This document shows, one piece after another, positions 1 through 6,100 of a stretch of 6,713 nucleotides of DNA (position 1 is its first letter; every line of letters starts with the position of its first letter). This DNA comes from Thiobacillus sp. UBA2487 (lineage in GTDB: Bacteria; Pseudomonadota; Gammaproteobacteria; Burkholderiales; Sulfuriferulaceae): positions 1 to 6,713 of the forward strand of contig DDOT01000044.1 of NCBI GenBank assembly GCA_002341815.1. The letters run 5' to 3'. The position numbers and the translations under genes were made by a program. Under the pieces are notes generated by a model. It was not told the origin of the DNA and made no database searches. It saw only the letters and a list, made by a program, of their open reading frames with translations.

Positions 1-30
1 AGTGAGGGCGCGCGTCAATTCATGAAATGA
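1..30 (+). CDS. Possible C-terminal tail of an upstream gene (partial)
   Basis: Frame 1 is open from the window edge and ends at a TGA at 28-30, giving the nine residues SEGARQFMK. The other two forward frames stop at 3-5 and 23-25. If an upstream gene runs into the window on this strand, this is its end. A polyphosphate kinase gene (ppk) often neighbours ppx in proteobacteria, but nine residues cannot identify a protein. A nine-codon open stretch is also easily due to chance, so this is only a possibility. Confidence 0.2.
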   Translation, partial: SEGARQFMK

Positions 31-55
31 TCGGGCTAACCGGCGAGAAAACAGG

Positions 56-139
56 ATGAACAGATCGGGGCTGGACGTCCGCCACTTTTTGTGCGATTTT
101 AGCAGTCTATCGTCCCCTGCCCGCTCGTCTATGCCATGA
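56..139 (+). CDS. Possible 27-residue leader ORF overlapping the ppx start
   Basis: An ATG at 56 opens a frame of 27 codons that ends with TGA at 137-139. The peptide begins MNRSGLDVRH and ends ARSSMP. The stop overlaps the ATG of the downstream phosphatase in an ATGA arrangement, the classic geometry for translational coupling. This matters because the phosphatase ATG at 136 has no visible Shine-Dalgarno sequence. A GAG at 45-47 could serve as a weak ribosome site for the leader; the AGG at 53-55 touches its ATG and is too close. The peptide resembles no family I know and has no clear membrane segment. The arrangement could be chance. Confidence 0.25.
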   Translation: MNRSGLDVRHFLCDFSSLSSPARSSMP

Positions 140-1647
140 ACGAATACACCACCCTCGCTGCCGTTGATTTAGGGTCCAACAGTTTCAAGCTGCAAGTTGT
201 CCGCGTGGTCGATGACCAACTCTATTCACTGGACACCTTGAAAGAACCCGTTCGCTTGAGCGCCGGATTGGACAACGATCATCAACTGGATGCCGCATCA
301 CAAACCCGTGCTTTGGCATGCTTGAGCCGCTTTAACGAACGTTTGCGCGGTTTGCCACAAGGGGCCGTACGCTGCGTTGGTACCAGCGCCTTACGCCAAG
401 CCTGCAACGCGCAAGCGTTTCTCAAACTGGCCGAAGCCACCCTGGGCTACCCCATCGAAATCATTGCCGGACGAGAAGAGGCCCGACTGGTATACATTGG
501 TGTGGTGCATAGTTTACCTGCAGTCACTCACCCGCGGCTCATCATCGATATTGGCGGCGGTTCAACCGAATGTGTCATTGGCAACGGCATGACACCCGAC
601 GTGATGGAAAGCCTGCATTTGGGTTGTGTCGTCTACACCCAGCGCTTTTTTGCTGACGGACAAATCACCCGACACAATCTGCTCGCAGCCGAAATCACCG
701 CACGCACCGAAGCGCAAACCATTGCCGGCGCTTACACCGGCAAGTGGACTGAAGCCGTTGGTTCCAGCGGAACGGCCCGCATTATCAGCGATGTTCTGGT
801 ACAAAACGGCTGGGCTAAACAAGGGATTACCCGCGAGGGTTTAGACCGGCTAAAAGAGGCCATGCTGCAATGCGGCCACCAAAACCGCCTTGATCTGGCG
901 GGTATGAAAGCCGATCGCAAACCCGTATTTGCCGGTGGCGTGGCGATTATGAGCGGCCTGTTTGCCGAATTTGGCATTGAGCAAATGACGGTGGCAGATG
1001 GCGCATTGCGTGAAGGCGTGCTTTGGGATTTACTTGGCCGCTTTCACCATCACGATATGCGCAGCGCAACCACCACCCAATTCATGCGCCGGTATCATGT
1101 CGACGGGAAACAGGCCAAACGGGTGGTTGATCTGGCACTGCAACTGTTTAGCCAAGCGGCCAATCAATTGGGCGTAGACGATGCCGATCGAACAGAATGT
1201 ACCTGCCACTTGCAATGGGCTGCCCAACTTCATGAAATCGGCTTGTCGATAGCGCATTCAGGTTACCATAAGCATGGTGCGTATATCCTTGCCAATGCGG
1301 ACATGCCGGGTTTCTCGCAAAAAGATCAATCGCGTATTTCCATGCTGGTTAAAATGCAACGCGGCGGTCTGGACAAACTGATTGGCCAAGTCAGATGGGG
1401 CAGCCTGATGCACGCTATGGTGTTATCACTACGTTTGGCTGTGCTGTTTTATCGCAGCCGCAGCGATTTGAGTCAAAATTTCAACCCTTACCTCGAATTT
1501 GATCAAGATAGCGCGAAAATACGACTACCCGCCACATGGCTGGATGCCAATCCGCTGACCGCCGCTGCGCTGGCAGAAGAAGACCGTGGCTGGAAACAAG
1601 TCGGCGTTCGCCTGACCATTCATCGACTGGTCACCGACCCGGCATAG
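136..1647 (+). CDS. ppx: Exopolyphosphatase, Ppx/GppA family
   Basis: Enzymes of this family remove terminal phosphates from inorganic polyphosphate (Ppx) or convert pppGpp to ppGpp (GppA) in the cytoplasm. The 503-residue product fits either (E. coli Ppx is about 513, GppA about 494). It has the ASKHA ATPase-like fold signatures: phosphate-1 loop AAVDLGSNSFKL at residues 8-19, GREEAR at 112-117 with E115 the likely counterpart of the catalytic glutamate E121 of E. coli Ppx, phosphate-2 loop IDIGGGSTE at 137-145, and VGSSGTAR from 208. The C-terminal half has the HD-like helical region with HEIG at 366-369 and HSGYHKHG at 374-381. The start at 136 is the only ATG that begins the first conserved strand at the usual distance; the same frame has a stop at 100-102 and no other ATG between. 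No good ribosome site precedes it. Ppx rather than GppA is favoured on length and general resemblance, but the two cannot be separated securely by eye. Confidence 0.93.
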   Translation: MNEYTTLAAVDLGSNSFKLQVVRVVDDQLYSLDTLKEPVRLSAGLDNDHQLDAASQTRALACLSRFNERLRGLPQGAVRCVGTSALRQACNAQAFLKLAEATLGYPIEIIAGREEARLVYIGVVHSLPAVTHPRLIIDIGGGSTECVIGNGMTPDVMESLHLGCVVYTQRFFADGQITRHNLLAAEITARTEAQTIAGAYTGKWTEAVGSSGTARIISDVLVQNGWAKQGITREGLDRLKEAMLQCGHQNRLDLAGMKADRKPVFAGGVAIMSGLFAEFGIEQMTVADGALREGVLWDLLGRFHHHDMRSATTTQFMRRYHVDGKQAKRVVDLALQLFSQAANQLGVDDADRTECTCHLQWAAQLHEIGLSIAHSGYHKHGAYILANADMPGFSQKDQSRISMLVKMQRGGLDKLIGQVRWGSLMHAMVLSLRLAVLFYRSRSDLSQNFNPYLEFDQDSAKIRLPATWLDANPLTAAALAEEDRGWKQVGVRLTIHRLVTDPA

Positions 1648-1661
1648 TCACCCTATCATCC

Positions 1662-1689
1662 CGTCAGGACGGTGGATTGTGACCTGACG
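1662..1689. repeat. Inverted repeat between ppx and the cytochrome b gene
   Basis: CGTCAGG (1662-1668) and CCTGACG (1683-1689) are perfect 7-bp inverted arms around a 14-nt loop, starting 15 bp after the ppx stop. RNA from either strand could form the stem. No run of T follows on the plus strand (the next bases are TTCTGAATAAAA), so a classic intrinsic terminator is doubtful. It could instead be an operator, since it sits directly upstream of promoter-like sequences for the cytochrome b gene. Confidence 0.45.
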
Positions 1690-1696
1690 TTCTGAA

Positions 1697-1731
1697 TAAA
1701 ATTTGACACGTTATTTCGGTCCGGATCAAGA
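1697..1731 (+). promoter_or_regulatory. Candidate promoter elements for the cytochrome b gene
   Basis: Two partial sigma-70-like signals lie in this spacer. A perfect -35 hexamer TTGACA is at 1703-1708, but the hexamer 17 bp downstream, TCAAGA at 1726-1731, is a poor -10. A good -10-like TAAAAT is at 1697-1702, but it has no matching -35 at a normal distance and would place the inverted repeat at 1662-1689 just upstream. A promoter somewhere in this spacer is likely given the 108-bp gap; which element is used cannot be decided. Confidence 0.3.
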
Positions 1732-1755
1732 CATGCCTCCGGCAAGGAAACCTGA

Positions 1756-2430
1756 ATGAATACAAACCCCACATCCAGCAACACCACCATTATTTGGGAC
1801 CTGCCCACCCGCCTGTTTCATTGGGGCCTGGTGGCCGGCATTACCACCTGCTGGATCAGCGCCAGTTGGCTGGACAATGCCATGACCCTGCATATCTGGG
1901 CAGGTTATTTCACCCTGAGCCTGCTGCTGTTTCGTATGATGTGGGGATTTGTCGGCAGCGAAACCGCGCGGTTTAGCCATTTTTTACGAATGCCCAAGCA
2001 TGTCATCAGCTACGCCAGCACCCTTACTCTCCGTCAGCCAAGCAAACACCCCGGACATAATCCGCTGGGCGGCTGGTCAGTCATCATTTTGCTGGCTGCC
2101 AGCTTGTTCATGGCGATCACCGGATTATTTGCCAACGATCAGGTCAGCACATGGGGTCCGTTGGCACACCGGGTAACGGATGATCTGAGCGACCGCATCA
2201 CCGATTGGCACCGCACCGGTTTCGACATTCTCACGGCAGTTATCGGTCTGCATCTGACCGCCATCGCATTTTATCGATTTTACAAGCAGGATAACCTGAT
2301 TCTCCCCATGATCACCGGAAAATCAACTGCGCCGTCCATGCGACCCATGGTTCGCGTTGGCAATCTACGGGCGTTGCTGATGTATGTTATCAGTACGGGC
2401 ATCGTGGCCGCTGTGGTACTGGCAGGATAA
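1756..2430 (+). CDS. Cytochrome b561-family di-haem membrane protein
   Basis: This 224-residue inner-membrane protein resembles the bacterial cytochrome b561 / hydrogenase-type cytochrome b family, which typically moves electrons from the quinone pool to a periplasmic partner cytochrome. Four core hydrophobic helices are visible at about 20-38, 44-64, 107-127 and 155-175, with a fifth near 205-223. Candidate haem-ligand histidines are H22 (in WDLPTRLFHW, residues 14-23), H46 (LHIWAGY), H152 (DWHRTG) and H166 (GLHLTAIAFY); H98 and H101 lie before helix 3. The segment YKQDNLILPMITGK (176-189) is typical of this family after helix 4. An AAGGA at 1744-1748 lies 7 nt before the ATG, which supports the start. 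The gene is convergent with a cytochrome c' unit, with only 4 bp between stops, and c' is a plausible electron partner. A specific donor or acceptor cannot be assigned from sequence. Confidence 0.9.
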   Translation: MNTNPTSSNTTIIWDLPTRLFHWGLVAGITTCWISASWLDNAMTLHIWAGYFTLSLLLFRMMWGFVGSETARFSHFLRMPKHVISYASTLTLRQPSKHPGHNPLGGWSVIILLAASLFMAITGLFANDQVSTWGPLAHRVTDDLSDRITDWHRTGFDILTAVIGLHLTAIAFYRFYKQDNLILPMITGKSTAPSMRPMVRVGNLRALLMYVISTGIVAAVVLAG

Positions 2431-2434
2431 ATGC

Positions 2435-2668
2435 TTATGGGTGTTGGGCCATATCATGCGCCATTTGCACCATTTGCTGATCGCTGGATGGTTCGCCGGT
2501 CATCCACGAAACCAGACTGGAGGCGGCAAACGAAGCGGCTGATGCAATCACGAACACCATCACCCCGCGCGTAAAACCCGCGGAAATGCCTTGTTCTTCA
2601 AAATAGCGCCGCAACCACCATGCCGTCACAAAGAACACCACGGTTGATATGAAAAAATCAAGCAACAC
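2435..2668 (-). CDS. Small two-helix membrane protein, unknown function
   Basis: This 77-residue protein lies 15 bp downstream of the cytochrome c' gene on the same strand and is probably co-transcribed with it. It starts with GTG (2666-2668), because no ATG is available before residue 37; a GGGG about 8 nt upstream is a reasonable ribosome site. Two hydrophobic segments are seen at about 3-18 and 36-56. The arginines R20, R21 and R34 lie in the connecting loop, so by the positive-inside rule both termini would face the periplasm. The tail after residue 56 is rich in Met and His (M56, M66, M69, H71, M73, H76). I do not recognise a family. Clear membrane architecture, good spacing and the absence of a better ORF here support it as a real gene. 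Confidence 0.7.
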   Translation of the reverse strand: MLLDFFISTVVFFVTAWWLRRYFEEQGISAGFTRGVMVFVIASAASFAASSLVSWMTGEPSSDQQMVQMAHDMAQHP

Positions 2669-2683
2669 GGCAATTACCCCAAA

Positions 2684-3163
2684 TTAATGTGGAACACCGC
2701 GAAATTGCTGATGGCAGGATTTACAACTGGCCTCAACTGCAGCAAACGGGGCTTTAACAGCATCCAACTGGTTCTGTTTGGCTGCCACATCCAGCGCGGC
2801 AACCGCATCAATAAACTTCTGCTGGGCCGCACGAAAATCGGCCGGTTTGCTCCAAACCTCTGATTTGGCACGGGTGGGCGGATAATTGCTGTCAGGGGTA
2901 AAATACGGCCAAGGCTGGGTACTTAACGTCTTTAACTGATCGGCCAGTTGGGTAAACTGAGCGGGATCATAATCATTGCGACCGCGCACCACCAATCCCA
3001 TTGGTTCCAGCGTACGCAACATTTTCTTAAAAATCACCTGACGGTGCGTAACCGGTTGACCTGGGTGTGTATCTGCGCCATTGCTGCAACCCGTCAATGT
3101 TACCAACCCCACCCACAACGCCCCCGTCAGACCAACCCGCACACCCAATCGCCTTTGCTTCAT
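2684..3163 (-). CDS. Cytochrome c', predicted lipoprotein
   Basis: Cytochromes c' are four-helix-bundle periplasmic haem proteins that bind NO and CO; they are linked to nitric oxide resistance in several proteobacteria. The C-terminal haem-attachment motif CKSCH (residues 147-151 of 159) followed by QQFRG is characteristic, as are the helix-1 region FKKMLRTLEPMG and the segment LKTLSTQPWPYF. The N-terminus has a basic stretch KQRR, a hydrophobic core and a lipobox LTGC with the lipidated cysteine at residue 26. Residue 27 is Ser, not Asp, so outer-membrane sorting by Lol is expected. I chose the ATG at 3163 because AGG lies 7 nt upstream; an ATG five codons earlier (3178) has no ribosome site. 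Lipid anchoring is unusual, since most described members are soluble. A 77-residue membrane protein gene follows 15 bp downstream. Confidence 0.9.
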   Translation of the reverse strand: MKQRRLGVRVGLTGALWVGLVTLTGCSNGADTHPGQPVTHRQVIFKKMLRTLEPMGLVVRGRNDYDPAQFTQLADQLKTLSTQPWPYFTPDSNYPPTRAKSEVWSKPADFRAAQQKFIDAVAALDVAAKQNQLDAVKAPFAAVEASCKSCHQQFRGVPH

Positions 3164-3305
3164 TGTCACACCTACCATTTATTAATGCCGATTTAACACA
3201 ACATACGCATCAAAATACGATGTCGAAGATGAAATCTTAACGCGCGAAGCATACCAGCCCGGGCCTGCTTCCGCCAGTTATTTCCATCGTCATTCTGCAT
3301 CGAAT

Positions 3306-3324
3306 GCACTGACCGGGCACTGAC
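3306..3324. repeat. Tandem 8-bp direct repeat GCACTGAC
   Basis: Two identical copies of GCACTGAC start 11 bp apart (3306 and 3317), about one helical turn, so both would face the same side of the DNA. They lie about 24 bp upstream of the candidate -35 of the fmdB operon. A related CAATTGAC begins at 3330. The spacing suggests a site for an activator or repressor dimer or tandem binder, but two short repeats can arise by chance. Confidence 0.35.
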
Positions 3325-3347
3325 AATACCAATTGACGATACTGCCA

Positions 3348-3376
3348 TTCAAATTTAACGCAAAATCCAGTAAAAT
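3348..3376 (+). promoter_or_regulatory. Candidate sigma-70 promoter of the fmdB-DUF502-aspS operon
   Basis: TTCAAA at 3348-3353 (4 of 6 to the -35 consensus) and TAAAAT at 3371-3376 (5 of 6 to the -10 consensus) are separated by the optimal 17 bp. Transcription would begin near 3383, leaving a leader of about 25 nt. The leader contains the ribosome site GGAGA at 3396-3400, 7 nt before the fmdB ATG. The short gaps after fmdB make this the likely main promoter of the three-gene operon. Confidence 0.5.
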
Positions 3377-3407
3377 AAGGTCTTCAGTCTATTTTGGAGA
3401 TGTCATC

Positions 3408-3644
3408 ATGCCCATTTATGCCTACAAGTGTACGCAATGCGGTCACGCCGAAGACGTCATGCAAAAAATGAGTGACGCAGAATTAACGGTTTGCCCGCAA
3501 TGCGGTCAAGCGACGTTCGGCAAACAAGTAACCGCCGCCGGCTTCCAGCTCAAAGGTAACGGTTATTACGCAACCGACTTCAAAAACAAGCCGGCCGAAA
3601 CCCCGGCGTGTGGTACTGGCGCTTGTCCGGCCTGTGCGGCCTGA
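3408..3644 (+). CDS. FmdB-family zinc ribbon protein
   Basis: This 78-residue protein belongs to the small FmdB/CxxC-CxxC zinc ribbon family. It begins with the diagnostic MPIYAYKCTQCGH and has the paired motifs C8-x2-C11 and C29-x2-C32, which should bind one zinc ion. The middle segment FQLKGNGYYATDFK is also typical. Family members are often called regulators after FmdB of Methylophilus, but a molecular function is not established. The tail carries three more cysteines (C68, C73, C76) in a CGTGACPAC arrangement. The frame is open further upstream, but the ATG at 3408 has a good ribosome site (GGAGA, 7 nt away) and begins the conserved domain exactly. It is the first gene of an operon with a DUF502 gene and aspS, an arrangement common in proteobacteria. 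Confidence 0.9.
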   Translation: MPIYAYKCTQCGHAEDVMQKMSDAELTVCPQCGQATFGKQVTAAGFQLKGNGYYATDFKNKPAETPACGTGACPACAA

Positions 3645-3656
3645 TTGCCAACCGGC

Positions 3657-4265
3657 ATGAAACGTTATTTCATCACCGGATTATTGCTGTGGGTGCCTCT
3701 GGGGATCACGCTGTATGCGCTGAGCACCATCATTGGCACCCTCGATCAAAGTTTATTGTTGTTACCCGCGCAATGGCGGCCTGAAGCCTGGCTTGGCTTC
3801 CGAATTCCAGGGCTGGGCGTCTTGCTGATGATGGCCGTGATATTCCTGTCTGGTCTTGTCATGACCAACGTTATCGGCCAACGCCTGGTGGAATGGTGGG
3901 AAATGCTGTTATCGCGCATTCCTGTCGTCAAATCCATTTATTACAGCGTCAAGCAGGTATCTGATTCTTTACTCTCTGGCAGTGGCAATGCGTTTCGTCA
4001 AGTCCTGCTGGTGCGTTACCCGCATCCGGACAGTTGGTCCATTGCCTTTCAAACCAACATCCCCGATGAAGTGGCCGCACATTTGCCGGACGAGCACATC
4101 GCTGTGTTTATCCCTACCACACCAAGTCCGGTCAACGGATTTTACTTTTTCGTGCGGCGCGCTGATACGCAAGTGCTCGACATGAGCGTTGATGACGCGT
4201 TCAAATATATCGTTTCCATGGGAGTGGTCAGCTCCCCAGAAAAAATCCCACACTCTCATCATTAA
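3657..4265 (+). CDS. DUF502 family membrane protein
   Basis: This 202-residue protein matches the DUF502 family of bacterial and plant membrane proteins, whose bacterial role is unknown. Two membrane helices are seen at about residues 3-28 and 53-73. They are followed by the conserved stretch [18 protein letters not shown] (84-101). The soluble part has the family motif [16 protein letters not shown] (151-166) and ends with [15 protein letters not shown] (176-190) and a His-rich tail. The ATG at 3657 is chosen over a TTG at 3645 because the first helix starts right after MKRYF. The gene begins 12 bp after the fmdB stop with no strong ribosome site of its own, so translational coupling is likely. 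It ends 11 bp before aspS. Confidence 0.9.
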   Translation: MKRYFITGLLLWVPLGITLYALSTIIGTLDQSLLLLPAQWRPEAWLGFRIPGLGVLLMMAVIFLSGLVMTNVIGQRLVEWWEMLLSRIPVVKSIYYSVKQVSDSLLSGSGNAFRQVLLVRYPHPDSWSIAFQTNIPDEVAAHLPDEHIAVFIPTTPSPVNGFYFFVRRADTQVLDMSVDDAFKYIVSMGVVSSPEKIPHSHH

Positions 4266-4276
4266 ATCAGGTTCTT

Positions 4277-6049
4277 ATGCGTACTCATTACTGCGGCGCG
4301 CTCAATAGCGCCCATCTGGAGCAAATTGTCACCGTGGTTGGCTGGGCACATCGCCGACGTGACCATGGTGGTGTCATTTTCATCGACCTGCGCGATCGCG
4401 AAGGCATGCTGCAAGTCGTCGCGGATCCCGACCGACACGCCAGCTTTGCCAACGCCGAACAAACTCGCAGCGAATATGTACTCAGAATTACCGGCAAAAT
4501 CCGCATGCGTCCGGAAGGCACGCGCAATGCCAATCTACCGACCGGGGATATTGAGCTGCTGGCTCACGAGATTGAAATCCTGAATGCCTCTGCAACGCCA
4601 CCGTTTCAAATGGATGACGACAACCTGTCCGAAAACGTGCGCCTCACCTATCGCTACCTTGACCTGCGCCGTCCCGTCATGCAGAACAACCTGAAATTGC
4701 GCTATCGGGTCAGCAAAACCCTGCGTGATTATCTGGACCAGCATGGCTTCATCGAAGTCGAAACCCCCATGCTTACCCGCTCGACACCTGAGGGCGCGCG
4801 TGACTACCTGGTACCCTCGCGTGTGCATGCCGGTCAATTTTACGCGTTGCCACAATCACCACAACTATTCAAACAGTTATTGATGGTATCGGGGTTTGAT
4901 CGTTACTTTCAGATCACCAAATGCTTCCGTGACGAAGACTTGCGCGCCGACCGTCAGCCTGAATTTACCCAGGTGGATATTGAAACCTCGTTCATGAATG
5001 AAGAAGACATCATGACCTTGGTGGAAAACATGATTCGCGACCTGTTTACCCAGGTCATGCACGTTGATCTGCCTAATCCTTTCCCGCGCATGACATGGCA
5101 TGACGCCATGCATCGCTATGGCTCCGACAAGCCTGATCTGCGTATTCCACTTGAATTCACCGAGCTCACCGATCTGATGAAAACGGTAGAATTCAAGGTA
5201 TTCCGCTCGGCAGCCGACCTGTCTGACGGACGGGTAGTGGCGCTACGCGTCCCCGGCGGAGCGGGTTTGTCGCGCAAGGAGATTGACGACCTGACCGACT
5301 TCGTCAAAATTTACGGTGCAAAAGGGTTGGCGTGGATCAAGGTTAACGATGTCAATCAACTTAACGAAGCCGGTCTACAATCACCGATCGTCAAATTCTT
5401 GCCGGAACCCGTGCTGGCAGAAATCATGACGCGTAGCGGCGCACAGAATGGCGACCTGCTGTTTTTCGGCGCCGACAAACGCAAGGTGGTTAACGATGCC
5501 ATCGGCGCACTGCGTCTGAAAGTCGGCACCTTGCAAGGTGACTGGCGGCCACTGTGGGTGGTCGATTTCCCCATGTTTGACTACAACGAAGACGAAAAAC
5601 GCTGGGATGCACTGCATCACCCGTTTACCTCACCCAAACCCGGTCACGAAACCTTGTTGGAAAGCGACCCCGGCGCCGCGCTGTCGCGCGCGTATGACAT
5701 GGTGCTCAACGGTTGGGAAATCGGCGGAGGATCGATACGTATTCACCAACAACAGGTACAGGACCATGTGTTCCGCGCCTTGGGCATCAACGAAGAACAG
5801 GCCCGCGAAAAATTCGGCTTCCTGCTCGATGCCCTGCAATTCGGTGCGCCGCCGCACGGTGGTCTGGCGTTCGGACTGGACCGTTTGGTCGCACTCATGA
5901 CCGGCGCCGACTCCATTCGCGATGTGATCGCTTTCCCCAAAACCCAACGGGCCAACGATTTGATGGTACAAGCCCCCAACACCGTGGACGAACGCCAATT
6001 ACGCGATTTGCACGTGCGGGTTCGTTCGGCGGATCCTTTGAAAAACTAA
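4277..6049 (+). CDS. aspS: Aspartyl-tRNA synthetase, probably non-discriminating (Asp/Asn)
   Basis: AspRS is a class IIb cytoplasmic synthetase that charges tRNA(Asp) with aspartate using ATP. At 590 residues the protein has the full bacterial architecture: OB-fold anticodon-binding domain at about 1-105, the class II catalytic core with [17 protein letters not shown], motif 2 [16 protein letters not shown] from residue 217 (ATP-contacting R218), an inserted GAD domain at about 290-410, and motif 3 GLAFGLDR at 529-536 (R536). Near the N-terminus it has RRRDHGG, with H30 where E. coli has L30, and RPEGTRN, with G81 where E. coli has Lys. In Pseudomonas AspRS these His and Gly residues were tied to relaxed specificity, so this enzyme probably also charges tRNA(Asn). 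An AGG at 4269-4271 lies 5 nt before the ATG. It is the last gene of the fmdB-DUF502-aspS operon. Confidence 0.98.
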   Translation: MRTHYCGALNSAHLEQIVTVVGWAHRRRDHGGVIFIDLRDREGMLQVVADPDRHASFANAEQTRSEYVLRITGKIRMRPEGTRNANLPTGDIELLAHEIEILNASATPPFQMDDDNLSENVRLTYRYLDLRRPVMQNNLKLRYRVSKTLRDYLDQHGFIEVETPMLTRSTPEGARDYLVPSRVHAGQFYALPQSPQLFKQLLMVSGFDRYFQITKCFRDEDLRADRQPEFTQVDIETSFMNEEDIMTLVENMIRDLFTQVMHVDLPNPFPRMTWHDAMHRYGSDKPDLRIPLEFTELTDLMKTVEFKVFRSAADLSDGRVVALRVPGGAGLSRKEIDDLTDFVKIYGAKGLAWIKVNDVNQLNEAGLQSPIVKFLPEPVLAEIMTRSGAQNGDLLFFGADKRKVVNDAIGALRLKVGTLQGDWRPLWVVDFPMFDYNEDEKRWDALHHPFTSPKPGHETLLESDPGAALSRAYDMVLNGWEIGGGSIRIHQQQVQDHVFRALGINEEQAREKFGFLLDALQFGAPPHGGLAFGLDRLVALMTGADSIRDVIAFPKTQRANDLMVQAPNTVDERQLRDLHVRVRSADPLKN

Positions 6050-6056
6050 CCAGTTA

Positions 6057-6092
6057 CGCGACAGCACCCCGCTCTGAACGGGGGGTGTCGCG
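6057..6092. terminator. Hairpin between convergent aspS and gspN-like genes
   Basis: CGCGACA (6057-6063) pairs perfectly with TGTCGCG (6086-6092), and inside it CCCCG (6067-6071) pairs with CGGGG (6079-6083) around the 7-nt loop CTCTGAA, with a small internal loop of three and two bases. The stem starts 7 bp after the aspS stop and ends 8 bp before the stop of the convergent gene, so it is well placed to end transcription from both sides. Neither side has a run of T after the stem, so a textbook intrinsic terminator is not shown; it may instead protect 3' ends or act with a termination factor. Confidence 0.55.
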
Positions 6093-6100
6093 CTGTTGGG

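Larger units (their letters stand above)
3164..3407. other. Divergent intergenic region, cytochrome c' / fmdB
   Basis: This 244-bp spacer separates the leftward cytochrome c' gene from the rightward fmdB operon and must hold both promoters. It contains several symmetric elements. A 13-bp dyad with arms AAGAT (3226-3230) and ATCTT (3234-3238) lies on the cytochrome c' side. The arms GAAGCA (3246-3251) and TGCTTC (3266-3271) flank the 8-bp palindrome GCCCGGGC (3257-3264). Two direct copies of GCACTGAC are at 3306-3313 and 3317-3324. No convincing coding region is present. For cytochrome c' a weak minus-strand pair, TTAAGA and TATTTT with 17 bp between, overlaps the AAGAT dyad; this assignment is tentative. 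Confidence 0.6.

Noticed and set aside
3..15. 13-bp string TGAGGGCGCGCGT shared with aspS near 4790
   Set aside because: Both copies read as Glu-Gly-Ala-Arg codons; a single short GC-rich match without flanking similarity is best explained by chance.
80..130. Possible ppx promoter in the T-rich stretch near 86-100
   Set aside because: No pair of -35 and -10 hexamers at acceptable spacing could be found.
3164..3178. Cytochrome c' start five codons upstream at 3178
   Set aside because: No ribosome site precedes it, whereas AGG lies 7 nt before the ATG at 3163, which also gives a normal lipoprotein signal.
3333..3407. Upstream extension of the FmdB protein by 25 codons
   Set aside because: It would begin in the promoter region; the conserved MPIYAYKC start at 3408 has a well-placed GGAGA and matches the family length.
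3645..3656. TTG start for the DUF502 protein directly after the fmdB stop
   Set aside because: It adds only MPTG ahead of the natural MKRYF start; the ATG at 3657 is the simpler choice, though TTG cannot be excluded.
4535..4855. 106-codon minus-strand ORF inside aspS
   Set aside because: Fully antisense to the conserved catalytic region of aspS, with no domain or independent ribosome site seen.
5630..5998. 122-codon minus-strand ORF inside aspS
   Set aside because: It lies wholly within the strongly conserved 3' part of aspS, has no recognisable domain, and is explained by the codon use of the sense gene.
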